A stretch of 33,575 bases of DNA. Source: Aphelenchoides besseyi. Lineage: Eukaryota > Nematoda > Chromadorea > Rhabditida > Aphelenchoididae. The position numbers and the translations under genes were made by a program. The notes beneath the pieces were generated by a model. That model did no database searches, had not been told where the DNA came from, and was given only the letters and a program-made list of their open reading frames with translations. The DNA lies in the NCBI GenBank assembly GCA_024699855.1, contig JAMPIQ010000024.1, positions 1-33,575 on the forward strand, given 5' to 3'. Below are positions 9,819-19,963 of the stretch, piece by piece; the stretch's first letter is position 1, and each line of letters starts with the position of its first letter.

Positions 9819-10890
9819 ATGATAATCAATTTGCAAGTTTTGAGAGCAGCAGCGGCTTTCCTAGTTTTTTTTCATCATTTTATGCCGAATATAGATAAAT
9901 TGTTTCCAGGGGCAAAAACCTATGAATTCGGCGCTGCTGGCGTAGACATTTTTTTTGTCCTTAGCGGGTTCATTATGGTGTTGACAACCTTCAACAAAGA
10001 CAGCGACCCGGCAAGGTTCTTCTTTAATCGAATTGCCCGTATCGTTCCTATATACTGGATAATGACGTCAGCTATCGTAGCCCTGTTCCTCATTGGGTTT
10101 CGCCCCATCGGCGTGCTTGATCTGCAACTCAGCTACGTTTGGAAATCACTTCTCTTTATCCCATTTATGCGCAACGGCCTGTGGGAGCCAATTTTATCTG
10201 TTGGATGGACACTAAATTTTGAAATGTTTTTCTATGCGCTATTTGCCTTGCTGCTTATTGTGCCCGATTTTAGATTGAGAATAGTGCTCCTGGTAACAAT
10301 TCTGGCGTGCCTGGTTGGTGCCGGAATGATTTTCGTACTAAATCCCTACCTAGAATACTATACGAGCCCCGTAATTTTGGACTTTGCTTTTGGGGCGGGC
10401 TTCGGAGCTTTTTTTATGTTTCAGGACGCGCGAGTTTTTCGTCAGGAAACAGAACATGCGCTTGGCTCCTCATCGCTATGGGAGCGCTACTCATCGCTGC
10501 AACAGGCCGCGGTTTGGAGCTGAGCTCCAGTCATAACATATTGCGCCCTATGACTTGGGGCTTCGCTGGGCTATTGCTGATTTACGGCTGCGTACTTCTT
10601 GAGGAAAAAATGGTTTCGTCGCAAAAAATAGAACATTGATCTATCTTGGGAATGCGAGTTACTCGATATATCTCGTTCATAACTTGATGATCCAAGTTTC
10701 TGAAAAAACAGTAAATCTATTTTTGACGCCCGGCTTAGTTGCACTGGGGGTAATGACCCTCTTCGCTTTGGCACTGACCATCATATTTGGCCTAGCCTCC
10801 TATAAATTCATTGAGTATCCAATAAACCAAATTTATCGCCGAATAACGATAAAAACACAAAGTATAAAAGCGATTTTATCCCGGATATAG
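9819..10890 (+). CDS. Acyltransferase-3 family membrane protein, copy 2 (frameshifted)
   Basis: Same family as the gene at 7986. It has NLQVLRAAAAFLVFFHH (family His), GVDIFFVLSGFIMV, RIVPIYW, VGWTLNFEMFFYALFALLL and a C-terminal NASYSIYLVHN segment. The frame changes near 10460 (last two thirds) and near 10626 in a run of A, both typical of base-calling error. Full length is about 357 residues. Expected role: acylation of lipopolysaccharide or exopolysaccharide at the inner membrane, with cytoplasmic acyl-CoA as donor; the acceptor is not predictable. It marks the inner edge of the AT-rich subtelomeric block. Confidence 0.78.
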
Positions 10891-10917
10891 TAAAAATCAC
10901 TGAACACCTCCGCGCAT

Positions 10918-11220
10918 CTATAGCGCCTTGGCGAAGCGTTCCAGTTTGCCCAGCGTTTGCTGACCCAGCTCCACGGCGCCGAAACCCTTCGCTTGCTGGA
11001 ACTCGGCTTCCGTGCTGAACACCATGCCCAGCACAACTTTCGTCGCGCCATTCTGATCTTCAAAGGAGGCCCAGGCATCGGCATGTTTCGGCCCGTTTTC
11101 GCCCCATAGCAGCGTATAGGCGATCCTCTCTTCTGGCCGGACCTCGACATAACGATGATGGTTCGGGAAGACTGTGCCGTCAGGGCCGATCATGTCAAAG
11201 ACCCATTCACTGGCCTGCTG
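10918..11220 (-). pseudogene. AHSA1/SRPBCC-domain protein, N-terminus lost at IS scar
   Basis: The C-terminal 95 residues of an Activator-of-Hsp90-ATPase-like SRPBCC protein are open: EWVFDMIGPDGT, HHRYVEVRPEERIAYTLLW, then a helical end LGKLERFAKAL. These proteins form a hydrophobic cavity and are usually about 150-160 residues long. Here the coding frame stops making sense just upstream of 11220, where the insertion-sequence remnant begins, so the first strands and helix are missing. A fragment could start at the Met at 11193, but it would lack half the fold. Confidence 0.65.
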
Positions 11221-11430
11221 CCGGTTTCATGGACAGCGAGTTAAGGGTTCCTCCTGAAACCGGAGAGCATGAATGCAAAGACGAATATTCAGCCGCGAGT
11301 ATAAGCTTGAAGCAGTGAAGTTGGTCAGGGAACGTGGGGTCATTGTTGCGCAGGCTGCTCGTGATCTTGATGTCCACGAGAATGTCTTGCGCAAATGGGT
11401 TCGGTAATACGGCGACGATCCCAGCCAGTG
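11221..11430 (+). mobile_element. IS3-family insertion sequence remnant (orfA start)
   Basis: The frame at 11273-11407 encodes 44 residues, including REYKLEAVKLVRERGVIVAQA and VHENVLRKWV. This is the helix-turn-helix start of an IS3-family OrfA, used for end binding. It stops at TAA 11405-11407; the coding-like GDDPSQ after the stop suggests the OrfA reading once continued. OrfB is absent. Upstream, CCGGTTTCA (11221-11229) and TGAAACCGG (11255-11263) form a perfect 9-bp inverted repeat. The element replaced the 5' part of the AHSA1 gene and abuts another broken gene. Confidence 0.6.
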
Positions 11431-11535
11431 GATTCCTACAGCGCCACCGCGCCACTGGCGCTGACCGCAATCCTGGCGGCATCCACGGTCGCACTTGCCT
11501 TGCTGCAGGCCCTGTCCGTGATGCCAGATGCTTAA
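11431..11535 (+). pseudogene. C-terminal fragment of an unidentified gene
   Basis: A frame reading DSYSATAPLALTAILAAS then VALALLQALSVMPDA ends at TAA 11533-11535, eight bases before a strong terminator. It looks like the hydrophobic tail of a protein whose body was lost when the IS element inserted. I cannot name the family. Confidence 0.35.
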
Positions 11536-11542
11536 AACGTAT

Positions 11543-11579
11543 GACCTGCCCGGAATTTGGTCAGGGCAGGTCTTTTTTT
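11543..11579 (+). terminator. Strong rho-independent terminator
   Basis: GACCTGCCC (11543-11551) pairs perfectly with GGGCAGGTC (11564-11572) around a 12-base loop, followed by seven T. It served the gene whose tail remains at 11431-11535. Confidence 0.85.
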
Positions 11580-11609
11580 GAAAAGCCGATTTTCTTGCCA
11601 TCGCTCTGG

Positions 11610-12698
11610 TTACTTGCGGTAGGCTAGCCCACCCCAGATGCGGCCTTCGTCTCTGTGGCGGCCGCCGTGTACTGCGCCGATATAGGCAGCCGCAGCGGAA
11701 ACGAGCGCGGAAGCGGCCAGCAGGAATGCTGTCAGAATACCTGCGACCCGTGCTTTTTCTGCGGCATCCGCAGCCTTCGTCTTGGCATCGTCCAATGCCT
11801 TCTGTGCCTCAGCCTTCACGGCCTCGACCTGCTTCTGCGCTTCATCGACCTTCTTCTGTGCTTCCGCCCTGACGGCCTGCACACGTTCAACCGTCTGGTT
11901 CACGCGCGTTTGCGCATCGGTCTGGCTGATGTTTGTGCGGGCAGCGACCTGATTGGCGAGCCATGTTTTGTCGGCATCAGATATCTCGCCTGTCGCCATC
12001 AGATTGCCGAGGATTCCGCTAATCTGGCGCTGATAGTCACCGGCGCTCTGTTCACCCGTCTGAGGGGTGGCGGGCGTATCGGTCCTCAGTAGCGTATCCG
12101 TGAAATAGTCGATCGGGTTCGTTCTCAGACCTTGCGGAAGCATCTGCTCAATGCTGGGTGCGGCAGCCTGACCGGCTCCTTGCGCCAGACCACCGGCTGC
12201 ACTGCCAGCGCCGGAAATGATGCCGCCTGCCAGTTGGCCAGCCCCTTGAACGGCGCCGCCGACTGCGGAACCCGTGGCCTCGACGGCGGTCTGCGCCACG
12301 CTGCCGACAGCTTTGGCGCCACCGGACAGCACGCCGAGCGCGAGAAACGCCGAGACGACCGTCCCTAGTCCCCATACGACCAAGCCATTCACACCATCGC
12401 GGACCGTCAGTTCGTTCCTGTCGGCAGCGCCGGCAGGCCGACGCATGCGGCCGGCAATATAGCCACCCAGCATGTATGAGCCGACCATGGAAATGATGAC
12501 GAAGAGCGCGGTTATGATGAGCCAGACTGTGCTGATCTCGCCGCCATCGTCGGCCGAGATGGAACTCAGGCCCAGGCCGCCCGCAAATGCGGTGAGGACT
12601 GCCATGGCGCCCGAGGAGATGACGGCACCGGCGAAAATCGCTGGCCAGTCCACATAGCTGCGGTTTGGATTTGTTTCGATACCCGTTGGATCAACCAT
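11610..12698 (-). CDS. Membrane protein with glycine-rich region and coiled coil, unknown function
   Basis: I do not recognise a named family. Starting at ATG 12698 the protein has about 362 residues. The first four hydrophobic segments (WPAIFAGAVISSGAMAVLTA, WLIITALFVIISMVGSYMLG, VWGLGTVVSAFLALGVL and a looser one) are separated by RMRRPAGAADRNELTVRDG. A Gly/Ala-rich amphipathic region and a segment ending in GEISDADKTWLANQVAARTN come next. A Lys/Glu/Ala coiled coil (QKKVDEAQKQVEAVKAEAQK) and a final membrane helix end in a GGLAY tail. The upstream frame extends to 12800, but the start at 12698 is preferred: it overlaps the stop of a 24-aa gene by one base, and the extension lacks sense. An envelope or cell-surface stress role is only a guess. 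Confidence 0.7.
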   Translation of the reverse strand: MVDPTGIETNPNRSYVDWPAIFAGAVISSGAMAVLTAFAGGLGLSSISADDGGEISTVWLIITALFVIISMVGSYMLGGYIAGRMRRPAGAADRNELTVRDGVNGLVVWGLGTVVSAFLALGVLSGGAKAVGSVAQTAVEATGSAVGGAVQGAGQLAGGIISGAGSAAGGLAQGAGQAAAPSIEQMLPQGLRTNPIDYFTDTLLRTDTPATPQTGEQSAGDYQRQISGILGNLMATGEISDADKTWLANQVAARTNISQTDAQTRVNQTVERVQAVRAEAQKKVDEAQKQVEAVKAEAQKALDDAKTKAADAAEKARVAGILTAFLLAASALVSAAAAYIGAVHGGRHRDEGRIWGGLAYRK

Positions 12699-12772
12699 CA
12701 GCGTAGCCCCAGCAATGAGAGAATGAACAGGACAACGACGACGAGTCCGACTAGATAGATGATGGAATTCAT
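12698..12772 (-). CDS. 24-aa membrane peptide, coupled to the downstream membrane protein
   Basis: This short frame encodes MNSIIYLVGLVVVVLFILSL and four more residues (LGLR), a single membrane helix with a C-terminal Arg. A strong ribosome site, GGAGGAG, lies seven bases before the ATG. Its stop codon overlaps the next start as TGATG, so translation of the 362-residue membrane protein is probably coupled to it. Short hydrophobic peptides of this style occur widely in rhizobia, from memory; function unknown. Confidence 0.65.
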   Translation of the reverse strand: MNSIIYLVGLVVVVLFILSLLGLR

Positions 12773-12799
12773 GTGGTATCTCCTCCGAAAGGATGACCA

Positions 12800-13101
12800 A
12801 TCCTCCGCGTAGCGGGTGATTATATGCAGCGAGAAATTTGAGCCGAGTGCTCCTGCACCAAACTCATCGCACCCGAAAAAGTTTCACGACTTCTCGTTGT
12901 TTCGGAAGGATTTTGCGCAAATTCAGCCGGCGGGCGACGGTGTGGGCACGGATGAGGAGGAGCCTGATCACTGGGCGAATATGAGCCTTGCGAGGAAATC
13001 CGGGCCCGAGATCGCAAGAGGGTGATCGCCGGCCTTTAAGCGCGGCCTTGCCCCCGTGGCGGTGCGCACTGCTACGATTTGATACATAAGTGCGGATTTC
13101 A
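12800..13101. other. About 300 bases with no supported gene
   Basis: Several frames are open, but none has a ribosome site, recognisable motif or coherent protein composition. It contains the upstream region of the 24-aa peptide gene (minus) and of the cytochrome P460 gene (plus). Confidence 0.5.
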
Positions 13102-13118
13102 GGAAACATGCCGGATAC
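13102..13118 (+). promoter_or_regulatory. 17-bp motif shared with the ohr upstream region
   Basis: GGAAACATGCCGGATAC ends 50 bases before the cytochrome P460 start. The identical 17 bases are at 19883-19899 before ohr. Both copies are preceded by TTTC and, 20-25 bases upstream, by GATACA. The GGAA(A)C core and the distance to the start fit a promoter for an alternative (ECF-type) sigma factor or a shared regulator site. Confidence 0.5.
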
Positions 13119-13168
13119 CTGCAGGGCAGATCATGACCTGATCTATTTCGGATCAGGCAGGATTTCCC

Positions 13169-13679
13169 ATGAAAAGCCAGATTTTCTTCGCCGTCGCCCT
13201 ATCGGTTGCGGCAGCGGGTTTTGGAACCGTTTATTCAAGTTCAGCGGACACACCGCCGCAAAACGCCTCTCCCATCTATGGGTGTCACTCTTCCTGACGG
13301 ATATCGTGACTGGACGTTCATCGCGCCCGCGCAGGAAGCGCCGCCGCTGGACGAGCTTCGCGCTGTTCTGGCAAACGATGTCGCCGCCAACGCCTACAAA
13401 AGCGGAACCCTGCCCTTTCCCGATGGCTCGATACTGGTGAAGCTTGCCTATAAGCGGCAGCAATCCACGGAGTTTCCGCCAGCCACGGTGCCGGGAGCGG
13501 CAACCACCGTGCAGGTGATGGTGAAAGATTCCAAGAAATATGCCGGCAGCCACGGCTGGGGCTTCGGGCGGTTTGTCAACGGCAAGCCGGTGGATGCCGC
13601 GCAACATGAGACCTGTCTCTCCTGCCACGAGGGCAACGTCAAGGACCATGATTTCGTCTTCACGCGCTATGCGCAGTGA
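13169..13679 (+). CDS. Cytochrome P460-family exported c-type haem protein (one frameshift)
   Basis: Start ATG 13169 with AGGA upstream gives a signal peptide, MKSQIFFAVALSVAAAGFG then SSA. The mature domain reads VTLPDGYRDWTFIAP, LPFPDGSILVKLAYK, HGWGFGRFVNGKPV and ends with the c-type haem motif CLSCHEG. The frame breaks at the GGG run 13280-13282; one G fewer gives a continuous ASPIYGVTLPDGY, so the gene is probably intact at about 169 residues. In nitrifiers cytochrome P460 oxidises hydroxylamine. In heterotrophs the family is usually annotated without a proven substrate and may detoxify hydroxylamine or nitric oxide. Periplasmic. It shares an upstream motif with ohr, which would fit a role in oxidative or nitrosative stress. 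Confidence 0.8.
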
Positions 13680-13857
13680 CAAATGACGGGGACATGCGGT
13701 TTCGCTTTAGCGGCCGTGCGCCGGTGGCGGCTTTTACACTCGATTACAAATTCACCGAAGCCCCGACACATCAGGGATACGTAGGGCCGGGAAATTGGCG
13801 CCATCGCCGGGTCGCCTTCGCCGCCCGGAGCCCCGAACTCCTGCCTGAAAGGAAAAG

Positions 13858-15609
13858 ATGATGACGTTTCTGGTCATTGCCTATCTCGGGAGGGGCGCTG
13901 ACAATTCTCAGCCCCTGTATCCTGCCCATCCTTCCCTTCGTTTTTGCGCGGGCGGGGCAACCGTTCCTGCGCAGCACGCTGCCCCTGCTTGCGGGAATGG
14001 CGGCAACGTTTTGCGCCGTCGCGACGCTGGCCGCGGTGGGCGGCAGCTGGGCAATCAGCGCCAATGAATATGGCCGGCTAGCGGCTCTTGCGCTGCTTGC
14101 GGTCTTCGGCGTCGGGCTGCTCTCGCCGCGTGCGGCCAGCATCATCACCCGTCCGGTCGTCGAACTCGGCAACCGGCTCGCCAATGCCGCCGGCAAGCCC
14201 GGGGCAAATGCCGACAGTTGCGGGCTCGCTGTTACTCGGCATCGCAACCGGCCTTTTATGGGCGCCCTGCGCCGGACCGATCCTCGGGCTCGTGCTGACG
14301 GGTGCGGCCCTGAAGGGGGCCAATCTGGAAACCAGCCTGCTGCTCGCCGCCTATGCCGCCGGGGCTGCAACCTCCCTTGCCGTCGCCATCCTCGTCGGCG
14401 GCAGGGTATTTGCAGCCATGAAGCGGTCTCTCGGTTTTCAGCGAGCGGATCCGGCAGGTGCTTGGCGCGGCGGTGCTTGCCGGCGTCGCGGTCATCGCGC
14501 TCGGGCTGGATACGGGTTTCCTGTCGCAGATATCCTATGCGAGCACGGCATCCTTCGAACAGCGGGTGCTCGATCGGCTCCACACCGCCATAGCGCCCGA
14601 AGTGGCGGCGGCGGGCGTCAGCGCCGCCACGGCGCGGTCGGAGCTGCCGGTTGAGGGGAAGGCCCCATCCCTCGACGGCGCCGTGGAGTGGCTCAATTCC
14701 CCGCCGCTCACGCGTGAGCAATTGCACGGCAAGGTCGTTCTCGTCGACTTCTGGACCTATTCCTGCATCAACTGCATCCGGACCATTCCCTATGTGCGTG
14801 CCTGGGCGGACAAATACCGGGATCAGGGCCTCGTCGTCATCGGCGTTCACGCCCCCGAATTCGCCTTTGAAAAGAAGATCGACAATGTCAGACAGGCCGT
14901 CGCCAGCTTCAAGATCGATTACCCGGTGGCAATCGACAATGATTACAGGATCTGGCGCGCCATTGATAACAGCTATTGGCCGGCGCATTACCTGATCGAT
15001 GCCAGGGGCCAGATCCGTTACCACCATTTCGGCGAGGGCAACTATCGGCAGACCGAAGAGGCGATCCAGGACCTGCTGCGCGAGGCCGGCAGCAGCGCCT
15101 CCGCCAGCGCACCGGTGAGCCCGCAGGCGACAGGAGCCGAAGCCGGTGCGGATATCGGGCACATGCGCTCGGGCGAAACCTATATAGGCTACCGGCAGGC
15201 TCGAAGCTTCGCATCCAACGAGGCGATGCGTGCAGACACGCCGCGCGACTACTCCGTCAAGACGCCTTCCCTCAACGAATGGGGACTTTCCGGCACCTGG
15301 ACGATTGGCGCGGAGGCGGCCACACTTGATGCGGCTGATGGCGGCATCACCTATCGCTTCAGCGCCCGTGACCTGCATCTGGTCCTTGGGCCGGATGCAG
15401 CCGGACAACCGGTTCGTTTCCAGGTCACCATCGACGGGCATCCGCCGGGTGCGGACCATGGCGCTGACACGGATGCGGAGGGCAATGGCGTCGTCACCTC
15501 AACCCGTCTTTACCAGCTCGTCCGCCAGTCCGGCGCCGTCGAAGCGAGAACCTTTGCCATCCGCTTCCTCGACCCCGGCGTGCAGGCCTATGCCTTCACT
15601 TTCGGCTGA
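13858..15609 (+). CDS. DipZ-type thiol-disulfide redox protein (CcdA-like plus thioredoxin domain)
   Basis: The N-terminal half is a CcdA/DsbD-like membrane domain: LTILSPCILPILPFVFARAG with the buried Cys, and WAPCAGPILGLVL with its partner Cys, across about six helices. It passes reducing power from the cytoplasm. The C-terminal half is periplasmic: a TlpA-like thioredoxin domain with DFWTYSCINCIRTIPY (redox pair CINC), then a beta-rich domain ending DPGVQAYAFTFG typical of DipZ. Three frame breaks, GGG 13888-13890, GGGG 14201-14204 and TTTT 14435-14438, each vanish if one base is removed, so a single protein of about 580 residues is expected. An AAAGGAAAAG ribosome site precedes ATG 13858. 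The role is probably delivery of electrons to periplasmic disulfides, for example for c-type cytochrome maturation, as the neighbouring haem protein suggests. Confidence 0.8.
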
Positions 15610-15651
15610 TCCGGATTTTCCTCCCGTTCCCATCAAAACCAAAGGAGAAAT

Positions 15652-16415
15652 ATGATGCACCATCGTCTCATGCCAAAATTCGCGCTTGCCGTCGCAACCG
15701 CACTGATCGCTTTTGCCGCACAGGCGGCGGAGGTGAAGAATATCGTCATCGTCCATGGCGCGCTGGCCGATGGTTCGGCCTGGCGCAGGGCGACAGACAT
15801 CCTTGAAAGCCGTGGTTTCAACGTCACGATCGTGCAGGAGCCCATCACCTCTCTTGCCGATGACGTGGAGGCCACCAACCGTGTTCTCGATCTCCAGCAG
15901 GGGCCGAGCCTGCTCGTCGGGCACAGCTACAGCGGGATGGTGATCTCGGAAGCGGGTAACCGGCCGGATGTGGCCGGGCTGGTCTATGTCGCCGCCTTCC
16001 AGCCGGAGAAGGGAGAGAGCCTTCTCGACCTCGCCGGCTCGAAACCGCCGGCTGGCAACGGCATCAAGCCGACGAAGGATGGCGCGTTCCTTTATCTCGA
16101 TCCCGCCGTCTTTGGACAGGATTTCGCCGGCGATCTGCCGCGTGAGGACGCGGCCTTCATGGCAAGAAGTCAGGTCTTCGCCGCCAAGGCCGCCTTTGCC
16201 GCCAAAGCCGGCGAACCCGCCTGGAAAACCAAGAAAAGCTGGTCGATTGTCGCAACGCAGGACCGCTCGATCAACCCCGATCTCGAGCGCGACATGGCCA
16301 AGCGCGCCGGCAGTGCGGTGACCGAGATTGCGGCAAGCCATGCGGTCTTTGCCTCCCAGCCCGAAAAAAGGTCGCAGACGTCATCGAACAGGCCGCCCGG
16401 CAATCCGCCAAATAA
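15652..16415 (+). CDS. Exported alpha/beta hydrolase (esterase, EstP-like)
   Basis: A signal peptide (KFALAVATALIAFAAQAA) precedes an alpha/beta hydrolase of about 230 residues: IVIVHGALADGSAW (oxyanion loop), LVGHSYSGMVIS (nucleophile Ser), TQDRSINP (acid) and ASHAVFASQPEKV (His). This arrangement is seen in small esterases annotated as salicylate or pyrethroid esterase-like. The run of A at 16364-16369 shifts the frame; allowing for one indel, the protein ends VADVIEQAARQSAK at TAA 16413-16415, the usual family end. AAGGAGAAAT precedes the start and it follows dipZ by 42 bases, so the two are probably co-transcribed. Substrate unknown. Confidence 0.8.
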
Positions 16416-16440
16416 ACGGCGACCGCCTCGAAATCCAACA

Positions 16441-16467
16441 CAGCCGCCCCAGACATCGGGGCGGCTG
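16441..16467 (+). terminator. Hairpin after the esterase gene (probable terminator)
   Basis: CAGCCGCCCC and GGGGCGGCTG form a perfect 10-bp stem with a 7-base loop, 25 bases after the esterase stop. There is no T run, so it may terminate weakly or protect the 3' end. Confidence 0.5.
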
Positions 16468-16616
16468 ATTGCGTCCGGAGCGCGGAGCGAATGTATCAGT
16501 CTGTATCCGGAATGCCCCCTGCTACAAAACCATTCACATTCGTCCTCCTTGCGACACATCGAGGATACACGCACCGCGTTACCTGCCCGCATCCAACATG
16601 GACAGGAGAGACAGCA

Positions 16617-17663
16617 ATGAATTCCGAGATCAATTTCCAGCGCCGCCGCTTCTTCGGCATTGCCGCAATGACGGTTGCCGCCGTCGAATTCGGGGCCGCA
16701 GGCCTTGCTCATGCCAAGGGCGAAGCGCCTTCGCCTCAGCCGTCAACCGGACGCGACGGAGCCACCTCCTTTGGCGCCCTGAAGCAGGTTGAAGCGGGCG
16801 TACTCAGCGTCGGTTATGCAGAAGCCGGCCCCGCAGACGGCCCGGTCGTGCTGCTGCTGCACGGATGGCCTTATGACATCTACAGCTATGTCGATGTCGC
16901 ACCCATCCTTGCATCGGCTGGATATCGGGTGCTCATCCCCTATCTGCGCGGATATGGCACGACCCGTTTTCTCTCGGACGACACCGCACGCAACGGACAG
17001 CAGGCGGCGCTTGCGGTCGATATGATCGCCTTTCTCGACGCGCTCGGCGTCAAGCAGGCCGTCGTTGCCGGTTATGACTGGGGCGCTCGCACCGCCGACA
17101 TCATGGCGGCGCTCTGGCCCGAACGTTGCAGCGGGCTCGTATCGGTCAGCGGCTACCTTATCGGCAGCCAGGAGATCAACAGGAAGCCGCTTCCGCCCAA
17201 GGCGGAACTCTCCTGGTGGTATCAGTTCTATTTCGCGACGGAACGCGGCCGTGCGGGCTATGCCGCCAACACCCGCGACTTCGTGCGCCTGATCTGGCAG
17301 ACGGCATCTCCGACCTGGAAATTCAGCGACGAGACCTTCAATCGTTCGGCCCCCGCATTCGACAATCCCGACCATGTGGCCATCACCATCCATAATTACC
17401 GCTGGCGGCTGGCACTGGCCGACGGAGAAGCCAAGTACGATAATTACGAGCGCCAGCTTGCGAAACTTCCCGTCATCACCGTGCCGACGATAACGCTGGA
17501 AGGCGACGCCAACGGCGCGCCGCATCCGGATCCTTCCGCCTACGCATCGAAGTTTTCCGGCAAGTACCAGCACCGCAACATCAGCGGCGGCATCGGCCAC
17601 AACCTGCCGCAGGAAGCACCCGAGGCTTTTGCCAGGGCTGTTCTGGACGTCGCAAAGCTTTAA
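16617..17663 (+). CDS. Alpha/beta hydrolase of the epoxide hydrolase/dehalogenase type, exported
   Basis: 348 residues from ATG 16617, preceded by GGAGAG. The N-terminus QRRRFFGIAAMTVAAVEFGA resembles a twin-arginine signal. The fold motifs are LLLHGWPYDIYSY (oxyanion hole), VAGYDWGARTAD (Asp as nucleophile, as in epoxide hydrolases and haloalkane dehalogenases), PTITLEGDANG and GGIGHNLPQEAPE (catalytic His). The Asp nucleophile separates it from the Ser esterase just upstream. A frame open further upstream exists, but the ribosome site and signal peptide support 16617. The substrate is probably an epoxide or other small electrophile in the periplasm. Confidence 0.82.
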   Translation: MNSEINFQRRRFFGIAAMTVAAVEFGAAGLAHAKGEAPSPQPSTGRDGATSFGALKQVEAGVLSVGYAEAGPADGPVVLLLHGWPYDIYSYVDVAPILASAGYRVLIPYLRGYGTTRFLSDDTARNGQQAALAVDMIAFLDALGVKQAVVAGYDWGARTADIMAALWPERCSGLVSVSGYLIGSQEINRKPLPPKAELSWWYQFYFATERGRAGYAANTRDFVRLIWQTASPTWKFSDETFNRSAPAFDNPDHVAITIHNYRWRLALADGEAKYDNYERQLAKLPVITVPTITLEGDANGAPHPDPSAYASKFSGKYQHRNISGGIGHNLPQEAPEAFARAVLDVAKL

Positions 17664-17757
17664 ACTTGCCGAAGCCCGCGAACCGTAGTCTTACTGCATG
17701 TGACGCAGGGAACGCGGTAGCGGGCCACTCGAACCGTCCGGACGACGAAGGCATCCA

Positions 17758-18499
17758 ATGGAACATATCGACCATATTCTCGTCGTAGACGACGACAGGG
17801 AAATCCGGGAGTTGGTTTCCAGCTACCTGAAGAAGAACGGCCTGCGCACGAGCGTGGCGGCCGACGGACGGCAGATGAGAAGTTTTCTCGACGGCAATAC
17901 CGTCGATCTCATCGTGCTCGACGTGATGATGCCTGGCGATGACGGGCTGGTCCTATGCCGTGAGCTGCGGGCGGGGAAACACAAAGCCACGCCGGTCTTG
18001 ATGCTGACCGCCCGCGATGACGAGATGGATCGCATTATCGGGCTCGAAATGGGAGCCGACGACTATCTGTCGAAGCCCTTCGCTGCCCGTGAGCTTCTTG
18101 CGCGGATCAAGGCCATCCTGCGCCGCACGCGGATGCTGCCTCCCAATCTGCAGATCAGCGAGGCCGGGCAGCTCCTGACCTTTGGTGACTGGCGCCTCGA
18201 CACGGTGGGCCGTCACCTGCTCGACAGGGAGGGAACGACCGTTGCCCTGAGCGGGGGCTGAATACCGGCTTCTCAGGGTCTTCATCGATCATCCCCAGCG
18301 CGTCCTCAACCGGGACCAGCTGTTAAATCTCACCCAGGGACGCGATGCGGAGCTTTTCGACCGGTCGATCGATCTTCTTGTGAGCCGCGTGCGCCAGCGC
18401 CTGGGGGATGACGCGCGCGAACCCATCTACATCAAGACCGTACGGGCGGAGGGTTATGTCTTTGCGGTGCCCGTGGAGATTTCGGAGCCGAGGATATGA
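17758..18499 (+). CDS. OmpR-family response regulator (one frameshift)
   Basis: The receiver domain has VVDDDREIRELV, the phosphorylation site IVLDVMMPGDDG (Asp about residue 54), and the conserved Lys in LSKPFAARELLARIKAILRR. A winged-helix DNA-binding domain follows: EYRLLRVFIDHPQRVLNRDQ and SIDLLVSRVRQRLGDD, ending YIKTVRAEGYVFAVP. The frame breaks in GGGGG 18253-18257; one G fewer restores ALSGAEYRLL, so it is probably intact at about 246 residues. The stop overlaps the kinase start by four bases (ATGA), indicating coupled translation of a two-component pair. The stimulus is not evident from sequence. Confidence 0.85.
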
Positions 18500-19814
18500 A
18501 CGGCCCCCGCGCCTGCTCGCCGGCTGGTGGCCGCGCTCATTGCGGTCCAGACTTTTCATCATCCTTTTTGCCGGCCTCGCCATCGCCTACGGCCTGTCGT
18601 TCAGCATCCTCTTTGCCGAACGATATATGTCGGCAAAGGCGGTCATGCTCGGCACTCTGGAGCAGGATCTGGCGGTATCGATCGCCATCATCGACCGCCT
18701 GCCTGCGGAAGAGCGGGCGCAATGGGTCCATCGCCTGAGCCGCAACAATTATCAACTCGTCCTCGGCCCCGGTCTTCCCGGTGTTTCCGACATGACCGGC
18801 CGCGGCGCTGAAATTGCGCAGAGGATCGAGGAAGCCGCGGGACACCGTTTTCCCGTCAGGGTCGAGTCCATTCCCGGCGACGGCAAGCGGCTTCAGGCGC
18901 ACCTGACGCTATCGGACGGCTCGCCCCTGACGATCGACGTGACACCGCGCGGCGTGATGCCCCTGGCGGAATGGCTGCCTTATGTCTTCGCCGCGCAGAT
19001 GGCGCTTCTCCTCCTCTGCACCTGGTTTGCAGTGCGACAGACGACCAGACCCCTCAGCGCGCTTGCTGCGGCAGCCGAAGCGCTGGATCCGGGGGAAAAG
19101 GGGTCGCCGATGAGTGAGAGCGGCCCAAGCGAAGTTGCTAACGCCGCCCGCGCCTTCAACGCCATGCGCGATCGCGTCGCGCAATATCTCGAGGAGCGCG
19201 TCCAGATTCTTGCGGCGATCTCGCACGACCTGCAGACGCCCATCACCCGGATGCGGTTGCGGGCCGATATGGCAGACGATACGCCGGAAAAGGAAAAGCT
19301 GGTCAGTGACCTGCGTGAAATCGAACGTCTGGTGCAGGATGGGATCGCTTACGCACGCAGCGCTCACGGCAATGGCGAGAAATCCTCCCGTATCGATCTG
19401 GCCTCTTTCATCGACAGCATTGCCTACGACTATCAGGATACCGGAAAAGCCGTAACGGTTGCCGGCATGGTGCGCGGCACCGCGTCGACAAAGCCCCATG
19501 CATTGCGAAGAATCCTGACGAACTTCATAGATAACGCCCTCAAATTCGCCGGCAGCGCCGAGATTAAAGTGGACCGGCGTGGTGAAGGCACAGTGGTCAT
19601 CACGGTGCTCGATCGGGGGCCGGGCATCCCGGACGAGATGCTGCAAAATGCCATGCAACCCTTCTTCCGGATCGAAACATCGAGAAACCGCGATACGGGC
19701 GGAACCGGTCTCGGACTGGCGATCGCGCAGCAACTCGCCGGAACGATCGGCGGCTCGGTTCGCCTCTATAACAGGCAGGGCGGCGGGCTTGCGGCCGAGG
19801 TGGCTTTTCCCTGA
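18496..19814 (+). CDS. Sensor histidine kinase, EnvZ-like, partner of the OmpR-type regulator
   Basis: Two membrane helices (LFIILFAGLAIAYGLSFSIL and VFAAQMALLLLCTWFAV) flank a periplasmic sensor domain of about 120 residues. A HAMP-like linker comes next, then the H-box AAISHDLQTPITRMRLRADM, N-box NFIDNALKFAG, G1 DRGPGIPDE and G2 GGTGLGLAIAQQL. The order is that of EnvZ-class kinases. The true start is ATG 18496, overlapping the regulator stop; a missing base in the C run 18504-18508 puts the start and body in different frames. About 440 residues. Confidence 0.85.
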
Positions 19815-19882
19815 CAGGGAGGCGGGTCGACGATAACCAGTGACAAAGCGCCGATACTTTTCGATACAGTTTCGCAGTTTCC

Positions 19883-19899
19883 GGAAACATGCCGGATAC
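19883..19899 (+). promoter_or_regulatory. 17-bp motif shared with the cytochrome P460 upstream region
   Basis: GGAAACATGCCGGATAC, identical to 13102-13118, lies 64 bases before the ohr start. GATACA and TTTC also precede it in a similar arrangement. Confidence 0.5.
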
Positions 19900-19963
19900 G
19901 CTGATCCATCACAAAGTTCCTATCACGAAACGCCGCAGCAGCGGCAAATGAAAGGAGCCTCCC